Of a stretch of 64,000 nucleotides of DNA, positions 24,767 through 35,244 are shown piece after piece. The translations under genes were made by a program, and so were the position numbers. Each line of letters opens with the position of its first letter. Position 1 is the stretch's first letter. The notes beneath the pieces are model-generated. The model made no database searches, was not told the origin of the DNA, and worked only from the letters and a program-made list of their open reading frames with translations. The stretch lies in NCBI GenBank assembly GCA_018350325.1, contig JAEVLN010000002.1:4385456-4449455 (forward strand). Reading direction: 5' to 3'. Source of the DNA: Globodera rostochiensis (Eukaryota; Nematoda; Chromadorea; Rhabditida; Heteroderidae).

Positions 24767-25320
24767 ATGACCTTTCGTCAATGGACTCTTCGTCAACGAC
24801 ATTTCGTCAATAAGAAAGAAAAGTCTCACAAAACAAAATATTTTTAGGGGTATCGAGGTCGTTGATCACGAATATGACAAAGATTCATCATGTGACATCA
24901 TCTGATTATGATTTCAACATCTATGATTTTTTACAATTTTAAAAATGCAACAAAGGCCTCAAAGTCATTCAAAAAACGGCAAGTATAATGATCGAATCGT
25001 GCTTTTCGGATGATTTTGAGCGTGATTTTGAATTGATTTCTGAAAAAAATTTGAATTTCGAAAAACTTTCGAATAGTCCGGAGTTCGAAATTGATCGAAA
25101 TGTAGGTCAGAAATCAGCTTCTACGCCTCGAATACCCCTATTGAAAAATTGTTGTTGACTTAAATTTAATTAAATTTATTTTTTTTAAATTCTTTCTTAT
25201 TAACGATTTGACGAATAGTCCATTGACGAAAAGTCCATTGACGAAAAGTCCATTGACAAAAAGTCCATTGACGAATAGTCCGTTGACGAAAAGGCCAGGA
25301 CGAAAAATGGTGCCACCGGA
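24767..25320. mobile_element. Inverted-repeat transposon fragment with expanded right end
   Basis: The left end (24767-24818) contains CTTTCGTCAATGGACTCTTC and TCGTCAATAAGAAAG; the right part (from about 25187) contains their reverse complements, CTTTCTTATTAACGATTTG and GACGAATAGTCCATTGACGA. The right end is expanded into about six tandem 15-bp units of GTCCATTGACGAAAA (25215-25295). The 370-bp AT-rich interior shows no transposase. The element ends about 130 bp from the stop codon of the secreted-protein gene at 25448. Confidence 0.65.
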
Positions 25321-25447
25321 AAATTGGGGGGGGGGAATTCCCTCCCCCCTTGTTACGTCCTTGGTCGTAACACAATCAATGTCAATAAAACTCATTATTT
25401 TTCAAATGTTCAAGATATGTACAATAATTGATTGCATTGGCATTCGT

Positions 25448-26059
25448 TTATTTACAAATATAGATCATTTTGGGTTCTTCGTCCGTGCCAACTAATTTCG
25501 AAGCGCATTTATCCGCACACTTTGGCATGCGAACAGTAGAAGCCTGGGAGATAAACGCCAGAGTTGCCTCCCCAACCTGTAAAATGTGGGTAAAGTAAAA
25601 TTCGAATTTTCAATAAAAGCAGTTTTTGAGTTAAAATTTTTTGAAATAAATTTTGACATTCTCTTGAATTTGTTGATTAAAAGCAGTGAGTGTATTTCCT
25701 AAGGTCGGATTCCGATATTTGCCGATGGGATTTTTCCGAAAACAGTCTGAAATGGAAACAACAAAAAAACCGGCGGAGAATCCGTTGATCCGGTCCGCGA
25801 TTCCAGAGGCTGATTGAAATTATTACTTATACAAAAAGTTCTGTCAAACATTTCCAAACAAATAAAAGAGAATTTATTTATCACCAAATGTTTAAAATTA
25901 AAAAATAAATATTTAAATTATAATTACAATAAAATCTTCGAAAAAAAAAGTTAAGAAAAAAAACTGACCCCATCCTCCGAATAATTGTGCATCTGCAAAA
26001 CTGATAATGGCAAACAGCAGAAGAAGTGACAAAAAGACAAACATTTGAATTGGAGACAT
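25448..26059 (-). CDS. Small secreted cysteine-containing protein, 4 exons, 115 residues
   Basis: Exons 26059-25969, 25809-25771, 25746-25658 and 25576-25448 join in phase with donors GTCAGT, GTTTTT and GTCAAA, all after good acceptors (AATCAG, TTTCAG, TTACAG). One intron is only 24 bp (25747-25770), unusually short, so the 39-bp exon and its neighbour deserve a check. The protein begins MSPIQMFVFLSLLLLFAIIS and has a clear signal peptide with a predicted cut after FADA (about residue 24). The mature part, about 90 residues, has four cysteines (DCFRKN, PKCADKC, and ICK at the C-terminus), which could form two disulfides. I recognise no family. Being small, secreted and lineage-unplaced it resembles a nematode effector or a secreted peptide, which is inference only. 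Confidence 0.6.
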
Positions 26060-26529
26060 TTTTTGTTGTTAATTCTATTAAAAATATTAGGTTCAAAGCC
26101 ACCCGATTTGAATGCTTCGAGTCCCGGTTTATCCCCTTCCCCCGGTAGCCTAAAAAAATAAATACGGGTTTTGTAAAAATGCCGTCGGCATTCCGGTCCT
26201 GGCCGGGGCGGCATTATTTCTAAAGAATCTAAAAAATTTTTGACTTTTGACTCTAAAAAAAGTTCACGGATTTCGAGGGATGTCAGGGGTCTGGGAGCAT
26301 AGCATCCCCTCCTAGTTCAGATTGAACATTTTTAAATTATTAAAATCTTTTTTTTTAAATATGCAAAAAAAAGAGAGTTGCATTCTCGTTTAATTAAAGA
26401 CAAATTATTTTAAAATATAAAATAAATTTTATATAAATTTGTTCTTTTTCAGCGGTTTAAATACGCTCATTCCACTGGAATAAATGCTTAAAAATGACCA
26501 TGAACCAATTTGAGAAGAAGACAATTGGG

Positions 26530-26865
26530 CTAACCGATTGCTTTTTCGGGAAGATGGCATTGAGACCGATCGCTTTTTTCGGGAGGATGGCATTGAGATC
26601 GATCGCTTTTTTCGGGAGGATGGCATTGACACCGATCGTTTTTTTCGGGAGGATGGCATTGAGACCGATCGCTTTTTTCGGGAAGATGGCATTGAGACCG
26701 ATCGCTTTTTTCGGGAAGATGGCATTGAGACCGATCGCTTTTTTCGGGAAGATGGCATTGAGACCGATCGCTTTTTTCGGGAAGATGGCATTGAGACCGA
26801 TCGCTTTTTTCGGGAAGATGGCATTGAGACCGATCGCTTTTTTCGGGAAGATGCTGCTGTTCAGT
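26530..26865. repeat. 33-bp minisatellite
   Basis: Ten units of 33 bp, e.g. ATGGCATTGAGACCGATCGC followed by TTTTTTCGGGAAG. The first units carry GGGAGG and ATCGATC/ACACCGATCG variants, later ones are identical. The unit is a multiple of three and lacks stop codons in five of six frames, so short-repeat ORFs appear on both strands (MALRPIAFFGK on +, MPSSRKKRSVS on -). No codon-position bias separates one frame, and no splice signals point to it, so coding is not supported. Confidence 0.9.
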
Positions 26866-27301
26866 GAAGATAATCCCAAAAATAGGGAATGCCTGTTCCA
26901 ATTTTGGCTGCATTTTTGGGCTTCGAGCTTTATTTATGATAATGTTAAGTCTGAGTTTCCAAACGGTTCCCAAGGAACAATGCCAAAACAGTACTTTTAT
27001 TGAAGCATTAATATTGTGACTTCAATTAGGGTTCGGATTTATATGTTTTTTGAGAATAGGTTATCAAAGGCACCCCTAAAAATTGATAATTTCCAAAAAA
27101 TAAAAAAATAATTTATTTGCAATTGTGCGAGGGAAACTTATAAAGATTGACGAATTTTTACATAAATTGACCGGATTTGTTCAGTTTTCAGCACAGAACA
27201 TACAAATCCGAGCCCTGTTTCGATTTTTATGGGTGCATTTTCCGTCAGTTTTCGCCATATTAATCAAATTAACATCAATTAAAATAATCCTTTTAATACA
27301 T

Positions 27302-28901
27302 TTAAAATGAATGAATTTTCAATTTTGGCATGTCAGCAACTTTTCTTTTCAATGTAATAGTTTTTAGCATTCTTTGTGTCGGTTTGCTTGCTTTTTGGAA
27401 GACGCATGGAAACGCCGAATGGAACTCCCGTCGATATTCCGAGCTAAAAAGTGTTTACATAAATTATTAATTAAACTTTTCAATTCAAATTTAGAAGTTG
27501 ATTTACATAATAAGGTCATTGAATTTGTTTTTATTACCTCGTAAAGTACAGAATTGGGCCATTCGACGCCGCACTGATGTTCAATGGAATTGCGGTGATC
27601 ACTTGCCAAAACCAGGCGGTGACCGGCCAAGTAATTGCGGGGCGCAAAAGCACCACGTAGCCGGTGTTGAGGATATAGCCGCCCATGTTCAGGGCGATGA
27701 TCGCAAAAAGACAACGCAAAATTCGTCGATTGGTCGCCGATTGGGGGGCAATGGAAGAGGCTGTTAATGGACAACGATTAAACAGACAAATTATTTTGGA
27801 CACCGGTTTTCATTCTGACGGCAATTCCGACAATCGCATAAACGGCGCTCGTCACCAGGTTAATGTACAAAGTTGTCAAAGCAAAGAAATTCCCTGACGG
27901 ACCCTAAAAATGGCATTTTTAATTATTTTATTTAATTAATTGCTTTTTCGACCTGCACAATGTCCACAATGCATCCGGTGATCATCACGCCAGCGAGCAA
28001 TTGCGCAGTTAAAAACAACGTGTAAATTAACATGGCACAAAATATCGCGCAAATAATTGTTATCGTCCCCAAATAAAGTCGTTTATCGATTTTTGAATGC
28101 CTTAATATTTTCTCAATTTAAAATTAATTTAAAAATGTTTTAAATGGATTGTTTCTTTCCATTACATTTCTGCCGCAACGACACAAAACAGTCGGTCAAT
28201 GCCGGTGAAAAACATTGAAATGGCAATGCCACCTGAACTCAGCTTAATTTGTGCCGATTCTTTGACTTTCAGTGAATTATTCAAAATGATTTTGATTAAA
28301 GATTAAGCTTTGGCACTTTCACCCACCCATGCCGAACACGGAAAGTGACGTAATCGTTGCCGCCATTCGGTACTCAATGAAATTCTGTCCCGAAATAGCG
28401 ATGAACACAAACAGAAAATGGCCATGTTGGTGAAGCAGTTCAAAAAAGGAGCAAAGCGCCAGCAGATAATTGGCAGTGCCATTCAAAGCCCCAAAAGGAA
28501 TTGTTTAATATAGAAAAAGCAAAATAATCCCCCAACAAATTAAATGATTTAAATACGGTAGGCAAATTTTCATAAAAAGTCCCTTCAAAAATAATGAAAA
28601 ATGCAAACTTTGCACGAATTGTCACAAAAATAACGCAAAAATTGAAAGTCATTCCGAAAACGGCGATTATTCCAATGGAGAGAGCGCAACCGACGAGGGC
28701 CCAGCTGGGACGTGCGTCTTTGAACTCCGCATAAAGCTTAAATTATTCGAAAAGTCTTTCGACACATCGTCCTAATTCTTGATCAGTTGAATCACAACTT
28801 TCGATCGGCAAAATGTTAAATTTCAAATGTCTAAAAAGAAAAGTTCAACCAACCAAAATTGGCTTAACACTCACCGAATTGTTGTTGAGGTCGACGGACA
28901 T
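27302..28901 (-). pseudogene. srsx-type 7TM chemoreceptor, intact frame but one splice acceptor lost
   Basis: Exons 28901-28875, 28736-28609, 28490-28327, 28232-28166, 28100-27953, 27903-27804, 27760-27538, 27443-27302 together give an open frame of 332 residues, the usual length for nematode serpentine receptors. Features include a 9-codon first exon (MSVDLNNNS), TM1 with the intron after TIRAK, the GIDRLF motif after TM3 (DRY-like position) and the C-terminal ISAASNGPILYFT before the last exon. The + strand paralogue at 43692 shares the first two introns and these motifs. The oddity is intron 2: the expected acceptor at 28491-28492 reads TTCCTTTTGG instead of ...AG, and no other AG is usable. 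Either a pseudogene, an unusual splice, or a sequence error. A small transposon starts 49 bp upstream of the ATG. Confidence 0.75.
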
Positions 28902-28949
28902 TGTTCCAATTATCGAAGGGACACAATTTTTCAGAATAATTTTCTCAAT

Positions 28950-29453
28950 TACCGTATATACTGTTTTAATTCCACCGGCGACATTAAAAATTTTTTTCCT
29001 GAAAAGTCCCGGTTGGTCCCGGAACCGGTCCCGGTTGAAAATCTTGGTCCCCGTCCCGACCACGGTTTTTCTGGTCCCGGTAAGTCCCGGTCCCGATTTT
29101 TCCCAAAAGTCCCAGTCCCGTGCCACCCTAGTTTATACATTTTCCCTGTTACATCTCGTCAAATTTTACCCAGTGGAAGAGAAATTATAAATTTAAATTC
29201 CTACAAATTGGGGTCGACATTATTACAGGGGGCGACATTAATTTCCAACCCCCTCAGAAAGGGCGACATTATTACAGGGGGCGACATTAATTTCCAACCC
29301 CCTCAGAAAGGGCGACATTATTACAGGGGGCGACATTAATTTCCAACCCCCTCAGAAAGGGCGACATTATTACAGGGGGCGACATTAATTTCCAACCCCC
29401 TCAGAAAGGGCGACATTATTACAGGGGGTGGAATTAAAACAGTATATACGGTA
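28950..29453. mobile_element. Small DNA transposon with perfect 27-bp inverted ends
   Basis: 28950-28976 and 29427-29453 are perfect reverse complements (outer end TACCGTATATACTG, inner part TTTTAATTCCACC). If the terminal TA is the target duplication, the element is 28952-29451. The interior has CCCGGTCCCGG-type repeats (28995-29120), a segment also found inverted at 52590-52690, and four 49-bp tandem units (29220-29420) built on GGGGGCGACATTAATTTCC. No transposase. It sits exactly between the start of the srsx gene and the stop codon of the small - strand ORF ending at 29455. The end sequence recurs near 54616 and 55498. Confidence 0.85.
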
Positions 29454-29454
29454 C

Positions 29455-29818
29455 TTAAATAAATTTCTCAATGAGTAGCGAACGAATGGTTTTAACGGCT
29501 TCTTCTTTCCCCAAACCTTCCCATGTTTTGGGTGCTGGACGAATGGCACATTGGAGGCGGCGGCCTGACTGGCTTGGGATGCCGCGGCAGGCACCGTCCG
29601 CCCACTTTTTGACTTTCTCATAAATCCAATTTTTTTTCAAAAAAAAGTGTGAGAAAGATTTTCGTGAGCCCAAAACATATTCTTTTATACTTTTTCAACT
29701 AAGCAGAATTGAAAACTGACAAATGAGTTGCATTATTTACATCGTCCCCCTGACATTTGAAAACAAAATGGAACTGATCAATGCTCGGAAAGCTGACGTC
29801 CATGCGAAATATTGCCAT
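29455..29818 (-). pseudogene. Possible small gene, two exons, frame broken at a homopolymer
   Basis: Exon 1 (29818-29741) starts MAIFRMDVSFPSIDQF and meets a GTAAAT donor; a 42-bp intron ends in TGCTTAG and exon 2 starts at 29698. From there the frame stops after about 26 codons, but a different frame continues as WIYEKVKKWADGACRG and on to a stop at 29455, with protein-like codon use and two Cys. The switch point is an 8T/8A run (about 29630-29650), so an indel there, real or technical, could have broken one gene. Family not recognised. The stop codon lies 2 bp beyond the transposon end at 29453. Confidence 0.35.
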
Positions 29819-30345
29819 TTTGATGCTGAAAAACATTTTTAGATGGGAATTTGATGTGAAAGTTAAGTTAATTAATTGAAAGTGTGGGAAATTCCGATAC
29901 TTTTTTTCTTAATTAAAATAGAATTTGTGCATAATTATGCAAAAATTTGTTCCAATTAACCGATTCAGATAACCTAACAACTATTCGGAAACTCTCGTAG
30001 AGTTGAAGGTATCCTTAAGCGAAAGCTTTGAAATTGGACAATACCAAAAAAGTTATGACAAAAACTAAAAAATCCCGGCTTTTATGTGAAAGTGGCTCAA
30101 TAAAAAGTTGTAATTATAATAGGTTTTCAAAACGATTAAGAATTTTGAAGTGTTGCGTCATTTCATTTTTTTTTGCGATTTTGTTGGAATTTTGGTCAAA
30201 AATGGAACTAAGCAATTATAATGGGAAAGCTGACGTCCATGCGAAATATTGGCATTTTGATGCTGAAAAACATTTTTAGATGGGAATTTTATGTGAAAGT
30301 TAAGTTAATTGAAAGTGTGGGAAATTCCGATACTTTTTTTAAATT
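29764..30345. repeat. Direct duplication of about 145 bp
   Basis: 29764-29905 and 30198-30345 are near-identical, sharing GGAAAGCTGACGTCCATGCG and GATGCTGAAAAACATTTTTA. The left copy contains the first exon of the small - strand gene; in the right copy that exon keeps its ATG and IFRMDVSFP but ends in a stop after a few more codons, so it is a dead copy. Confidence 0.8.
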
Positions 30346-31244
30346 AAAACACAATTTGATGCAAAAATTTCTTCCAAAATGTTTGGATTCCGAATTCCTA
30401 AAATTCATAAATTTCAGTTTCTATAATGCTAAAAAAATTTCTGTTTATATTGATATTTTGTAATTTTGAGGCAAGAGCATTAAAATCGGCTCTATGAAAA
30501 AAATATTTCTTGTTTTTTTTGAATAATAATTTATGTGACAATTTTGGAGCATATACTAATAATAAATAATTAGTCTGAGTTTAAATGTACATATTGTGAG
30601 AAGTGAAATAACCAGAGAAAACGCCAAATGTAAGTGAATTAATGCGGAAGTCAAATTTTGCTCCAAATTAATACCTATGTGTCGGATAATCAGCACTTTA
30701 ATATCTATCAATTAAAATATGGATAACAATTATTAGGGCGTGTCATTCCCATTAAAAAAGGGGCTAATTCAGTTCAATTTGAGCATATTCTTTATAGGCT
30801 TATCGTTAACGGAGTGCGTTAAACGAGCCCCGGGGGGGTCCAGCAATTTTAAAATGTCGAGCTACAGTTTAAAAGGGCGCCGCGGAAGCTAAAAGTTTAT
30901 GGGATTTTAGGCCAATTTACATAACAAAACTTATCAATGTTTCCAAAAATTTTCTCAGCGGCCGGGCCCCTCCCATTCTTAAAAATAGATTCTTTTCAAA
31001 AGGCGAGCGCAAAAAAATGCAAATTGGTTGAAATCTCTTAACAATAAAGACTAAATTTTAGTTTTCTTGGCGGCCCTTGATATGAATTTAAATTTTTACA
31101 GTTATTGGTAACAGATTTAAGATTTAAATTAAAGCTTTTTACAGTTATTGGTGACAAAAAATTATTCAAAAGAACCAAAAAATTTCGGTCGTTCGGTCGG
31201 ACCGAAGATTTCCGAAGAACCGCCAACCCTGACTAATGGCCACT
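30346..31244. other. AT-rich intergenic stretch
   Basis: No exon supported. Near 31160-31220 a GGTTCTTCGGAAATCTTCGG-type segment occurs (reverse complement ends AACCGCCAACCCT); the same phrase recurs at 55570-55620, so it is a dispersed repeat. Confidence 0.4.
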
Positions 31245-32285
31245 AAATTCATTTTGAAAGAGCGAGCGAAAATTGAGCAAAATATCTTTTTTCTGTTTCC
31301 CATGGCACTTTCTGATTTCCCATGGCATTTTCTGTTTCAATAATAAAATAAAGAAACTTTTTGATTTTAAACGAAATTCCCGCGGGGATGGGAAAAATTT
31401 TGAAAATTATAAAACGGGGGATATTTATGACAAAAAAATGATGTTTTGGTTAAAAATGCTTTTGCCAAACTCGTTTATAAAATGAACGAAACATTTGTAA
31501 AATGCGGGCTCCGAAACATCTTTTCTGCACATTTTCACTAGCACCAGCAGATCAGTCCATTCCATCGGTCCGATCAGATCAAAAGCACCGTTCAGCGACC
31601 TCATCATTGATAAAGAAGGCCACCTCCGCCCGCCTGCAAAATTGTGCCACTGGAGAACGAATCGGTGAAGCTGAATTGTCGTTTGTGACGAATGGACGAC
31701 AGGGCAGAGACAATATTGGCATTGGAGGACAAAAGGACGAGGAGCAAAAGGAGGGGGAGGACAATTGGCAGTGACAAAAGGGAACGACGGAGGGGCGCGG
31801 GCATTGTCGAATTTAGTCGGTCGGAGGAGTGAATAAATGAACAATTATTTAATTTGTGACGCGTTTTGCCCATTCTTCGGAACCTTTTAAAGTCATTTCT
31901 TTTCCCATTTTTGTGATTCGTTTAGCGTAACACAAAAACTGTCAAAGATTCTCTCCTCTCCTTGACACTTTCAATCGCTTCGATCGCCTCCATTTGTCAA
32001 ATAAACAAATATTAACCATCCAAAATAAATGTTGATCACTTTTAAAGTTGTGCTGAAGCGATTAGAAATGAATGTGTGGTGAAAAAACTGTTTATTAAAG
32101 TTAACGAGCGAGCGATTCATCCAAGGCCATTTGCACATGAAGATTCAGAGATCCCTCTCCGATCGGAGATCAATCAACAAAATGATCGGTGATCGAAAGT
32201 TGGCGATGGGAGGGGGGGGGGGGGAGGGCAAAGTAAATTGGGGGGTTATTGAATGTTCAAATTGCTGCAAACAAAGTTAGGCGTA
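31245..32285 (-). repeat. 1-kb inverted duplication, copy 1
   Basis: Nearly identical, in reverse orientation, to 46022-47088. Similarity ends sharply at 31245/47088 (after AATTTAGTG) and fades beyond 32285/46022. Differences are few: homopolymer length changes, small indels and one extra 20-bp CCATGGGAAACAGAAAGTG unit in the other copy. It carries the secreted-peptide ORF at 31604-31804. Confidence 0.9.
31604..31804 (-). CDS. Secreted peptide ORF, copy 1 (66 residues)
   Basis: Starts MPAPLRRSLLSLP; an upstream in-frame ATG (31873) would add 23 residues but would bury the signal peptide, so the inner ATG is preferred. Residues about 10-34 are a strong signal sequence (Leu-rich core) with a predicted cut after NIVSA. 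The mature part is about 32 residues with an RHKR dibasic site followed by QFSFTDSF, then a Gly run and stop. That arrangement resembles a peptide precursor. Copy 2 at 46510-46710 has the identical protein. The alternative is that this is only a first exon, since GTGGCC and GTCGCT donors lie near the end. Confidence 0.5.
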   Translation of the reverse strand: MPAPLRRSLLSLPIVLPLLLLLVLLSSNANIVSALSSIRHKRQFSFTDSFSSGTILQAGGGGLLYQ

Positions 32286-32439
32286 TTCAGATTTCGGCAC
32301 AATACAATAAGTTCGTTATCAAAACGTCCCGCCTAGGGATGTAACCGGACGCCAAAAAGTCCGGTAACCGGGATTCCGGAATTTTTCTGCGTTTTTGGAC
32401 CTTTTTCTTATGAATTTTTATCAAAAATTCAAGTTTCTT

Positions 32440-32463
32440 GGCGGCGCCTATCGCCAGTGCCGA
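32440..32463 (-). repeat. GATA-loop hairpin, degenerate copy 4
   Basis: Reverse-oriented copy: GGCGGCGCC-TATC-GCCAGTGCCG. One arm carries an insertion. Followed on its far side by AATTTTTGATAAAAATT-type sequence. Confidence 0.5.
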
Positions 32464-32649
32464 TCCAGCCTCCAAACTGATCCAGAAACTATGAAAATCC
32501 TGCCAATTTTTGTAAATTTCCGGATTTTTTGTCTTGGAAATTTTTTTGGAAATGAAAAAAGCGATTTGTGGAGGCATTTTTTGATTTATTAACATTTTTC
32601 TTAAGAAATTTTTTGAAAAAATTCCGAAGACACAAAAACTCCAAAATAG

Positions 32650-33492
32650 GCATCGAACGAAATATATATCAATCGACTTCTCTCGGTCTGCAATGTAAGA
32701 ATCCGAAAATTTTTTTGTTGGGCAACCATTCCCTAAAGAGTTACAGACCCGGGACTGAAGTGTCTTTTAACTGGGGACTCAGTTGTCCACTGATTAAAAC
32801 ATGGGAAAAATCACTCATATAGGCTTTCAAAATTAGGAATTAGTTGATAGAAAATCAAAATTGGGAATGTAAAGCGGTTTTGAACCGGTTTAAAATTTTA
32901 AAAATGAAGGAAAAACGAGAAGATCATAAAAAACGACTTTTAAGTAACAAAAGTCGGATTTAAGAATGAAAGGCCGCTGGCACCCCGCCAACAGCGAGCA
33001 TGCGGAGCAGCGAGACGGAGGGCGGAGGAAGAAGTCTGACGAGCGCCACTGGGGGGCGAGCGCGCGGGGACCCGTGGAGCGGGCGCGCGCGCGGACTTCT
33101 TCCGGAGCCCCGAGAGTCTCGCCCCACCTACTGGCCGCCGTAGTCGAGTGTGCGGTCCTTTGGCTGCTATTTTCCACCTTACTGCTCGAACTTTTCTCCC
33201 TTCGGGCTTTGAATTACTTAAAAGTCGTTTTTTCCTTAATTTTCAAAATTAAACCGGTTCAAAAACGGATTTAAATTCCCAATTTTTATTTTCCATCGAC
33301 AAATTCGTAATTTTGAAAGCCTATATGAGTGATTTTTCCCATTTTTTAATCAGTGGACAACTGAGTCCCCAGTCAAAAGACACTTCATTCCCGAGTCTGG
33401 AAACCTTCAGGGAATGGTTGTCCAACAAATTTTTTCGGATTATTACATTGCAGACCGAGAGGAGTCGATTGATATATATTTCGTTCGATTTT
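32650..33492. mobile_element. Foldback element with arms of about 275-300 bp
   Basis: 32650-32946 and 33218-33492 are inverted copies (outer ends CGAACGAAATATATATC and GATATATATTTCGTTCG; inner ends CGACTTTTAAGTAA and TTACTTAAAAGTCG). Arms differ by substitutions and small indels. The 270-bp spacer is strikingly GC-rich (about 32965-33180) with CGCGCGCG runs, and holds inverted GAAGAAGTC/GACTTCTTC. No transposase ORF. I found no clear target duplication. Confidence 0.85.
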
Positions 33493-33783
33493 GAGTGTGG
33501 GCCCTATGATACATATTTTCCTGGGAGGCCAGCTCCAGGGGTGCGTCGAAAGAAAAATTTTATCGAAATCGAAATTGACTTCGAAATCGAAATTTTTTTA
33601 TTTCAATTTTCATAAGAAAACCGAAAGAAAAACCTCGAAATTATCGCAATCGAAACGAAAGAGACTTTTCGAAGTGGAACAAAAATAACCCTTTTTTTAA
33701 AAAAATTTTTTGCTCTTATGAAATGACTTTTTCACGTTTTATTTCAATGGACTTTTTGGCATTAAGCTTGTGAGGGGTGGGGG

Positions 33784-33807
33784 TCGGCGATGCCGGTAGG
33801 CGCCGCC
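33784..33807 (+). repeat. GATA-loop hairpin, copy 5
   Basis: CGGCGATGCC-GGTA-GGCGCCGCCG then AGAAAATTTGG; G-rich run on the left as in other copies. Loop is GGTA here. Confidence 0.7.
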
Positions 33808-33809
33808 GA

Positions 33810-35244
33810 GAAAATTTGGAAATTTTAACTTAATTTGTTAAGAGATTTGCACCCGTAAATTTTAGAAATAAGCATGGGAATGTGAGAGCTCCGACCGCCG
33901 GGAAAATTTTCACAAAATCGCCAATTTTTGGTTACGAAATAAAGCAAAACTTCATTTTTTGTGCGCATTTTAATAAAAAAAATTGAAATTTTATTAAAAT
34001 GCTCCTTTAATTTGTTAGAAAATTGGCCATTTATCCAAATTTTTTAAAATCAGGAAACCCTTAAAAATTAAGAAAACTGACAAATCAGGAAGGATAGATG
34101 GTCACCCTGCTTCTTGACCACATTCTATTTTTCAAAGAAATTGAAATAAAATATAAATTTTTGTGAATTGCTTAACCCGAAAAAGATGGGCCAAGCCCAA
34201 ACGAAAAATTTCTTGAAATCCATCCTTAAAGTCAAAAATGAGCTGCAAACAACTGCGCCATCGACCTCGCAAACCAAGAAAGTTGCACCCGAATTTGTAG
34301 TCCCCGCGATGAACGTACCAAATCTTTATTTCCGTCAAAGGCGGTGAACGCAAAAAGTCGACAAAACATATTCAATTCTTCAAATATTCTAACGACGCTG
34401 ACTTATAGCAAATATTTGCTTATGATAAAAACCCCAATATTAGACAGTCGTCGAAAGTTGCATTTATAAATGTCTACTGAACTAATGAAACAACCCAGCG
34501 CATATTTTGAATCTTATGAGTTTTATGAAATTAAATTTTAAATTTCAACAAAATATCCATTTTTGCGCGATTTTCACAGCAATTCGGTCGATGTGCAAAT
34601 GTAATTAATAAAATTCAGTTTGCTCAGAGAGACAAATCGAATGGACTAAGAAACAAGTTACTCATACATTTTAATTATTTCTAATCACAAGTTCGATGAC
34701 ATCACTTCATTTTCTTTCTCGGAAGCCCGCCGAAGGATTGTTTAAAAGACAGGCAAAACTGCGATTGACAGAGCCCTCCCCCGCTTTAAAGGAACAAAGG
34801 CAAGCAACCAAACAAATGATTGACTAATTGCTTTGCCATTAGCAGCTGAGCTTCTCTCTAAGCTCAGGTTTAGGCTTTCTTAGGTCTAGTGCTAAGCCTA
34901 AGCCTGAGCTTAGGCCTAAGCTTAAGCCTAAGCTAGGGAGATGTCATGACACAGCTGTGCCTCGGTCATTTTTTCTCTGATAAAAAATTTTTCTTAATCT
35001 TAGCTTCAGTACGTGACTGAATCGCTCATATTGGGTGGCTTCGGACCGGTAGCCGTTTTCTATCCTTCTGGGGACGCTTTTATCAAACCAAACACTGAAA
35101 TAAACTAAAATTGAATGATACCAATGGGTCTTAAGCTAAAACTGATTCGTAATGTGATAGCAAATTGACATTATTTTAATTATTAGGGTGGTAAATTAAG
35201 ATATTAAATTTGTTTTATTACATTTATTAATTAGTTCTCCAATT
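33810..35244. other. Intergenic stretch before the flavoenzyme gene
   Basis: No exon supported. A TTAGGC-like patch lies at 34861-34938. The last 200 bp hold AT-rich promoter-like DNA without a recognisable TATA box. Confidence 0.4.
34861..34938. repeat. Short telomere-like GCCTAA/TTAGGC patch
   Basis: Contains about eight GCCTAA or CTTAGGC-type hexamers in both orientations, including the palindrome GCTTAGGCCTAAGC. TTAGGC is the nematode telomere unit. Hexamers are degenerate and change direction, so this is at most a relic of an internal telomere-like insertion. Confidence 0.35.
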
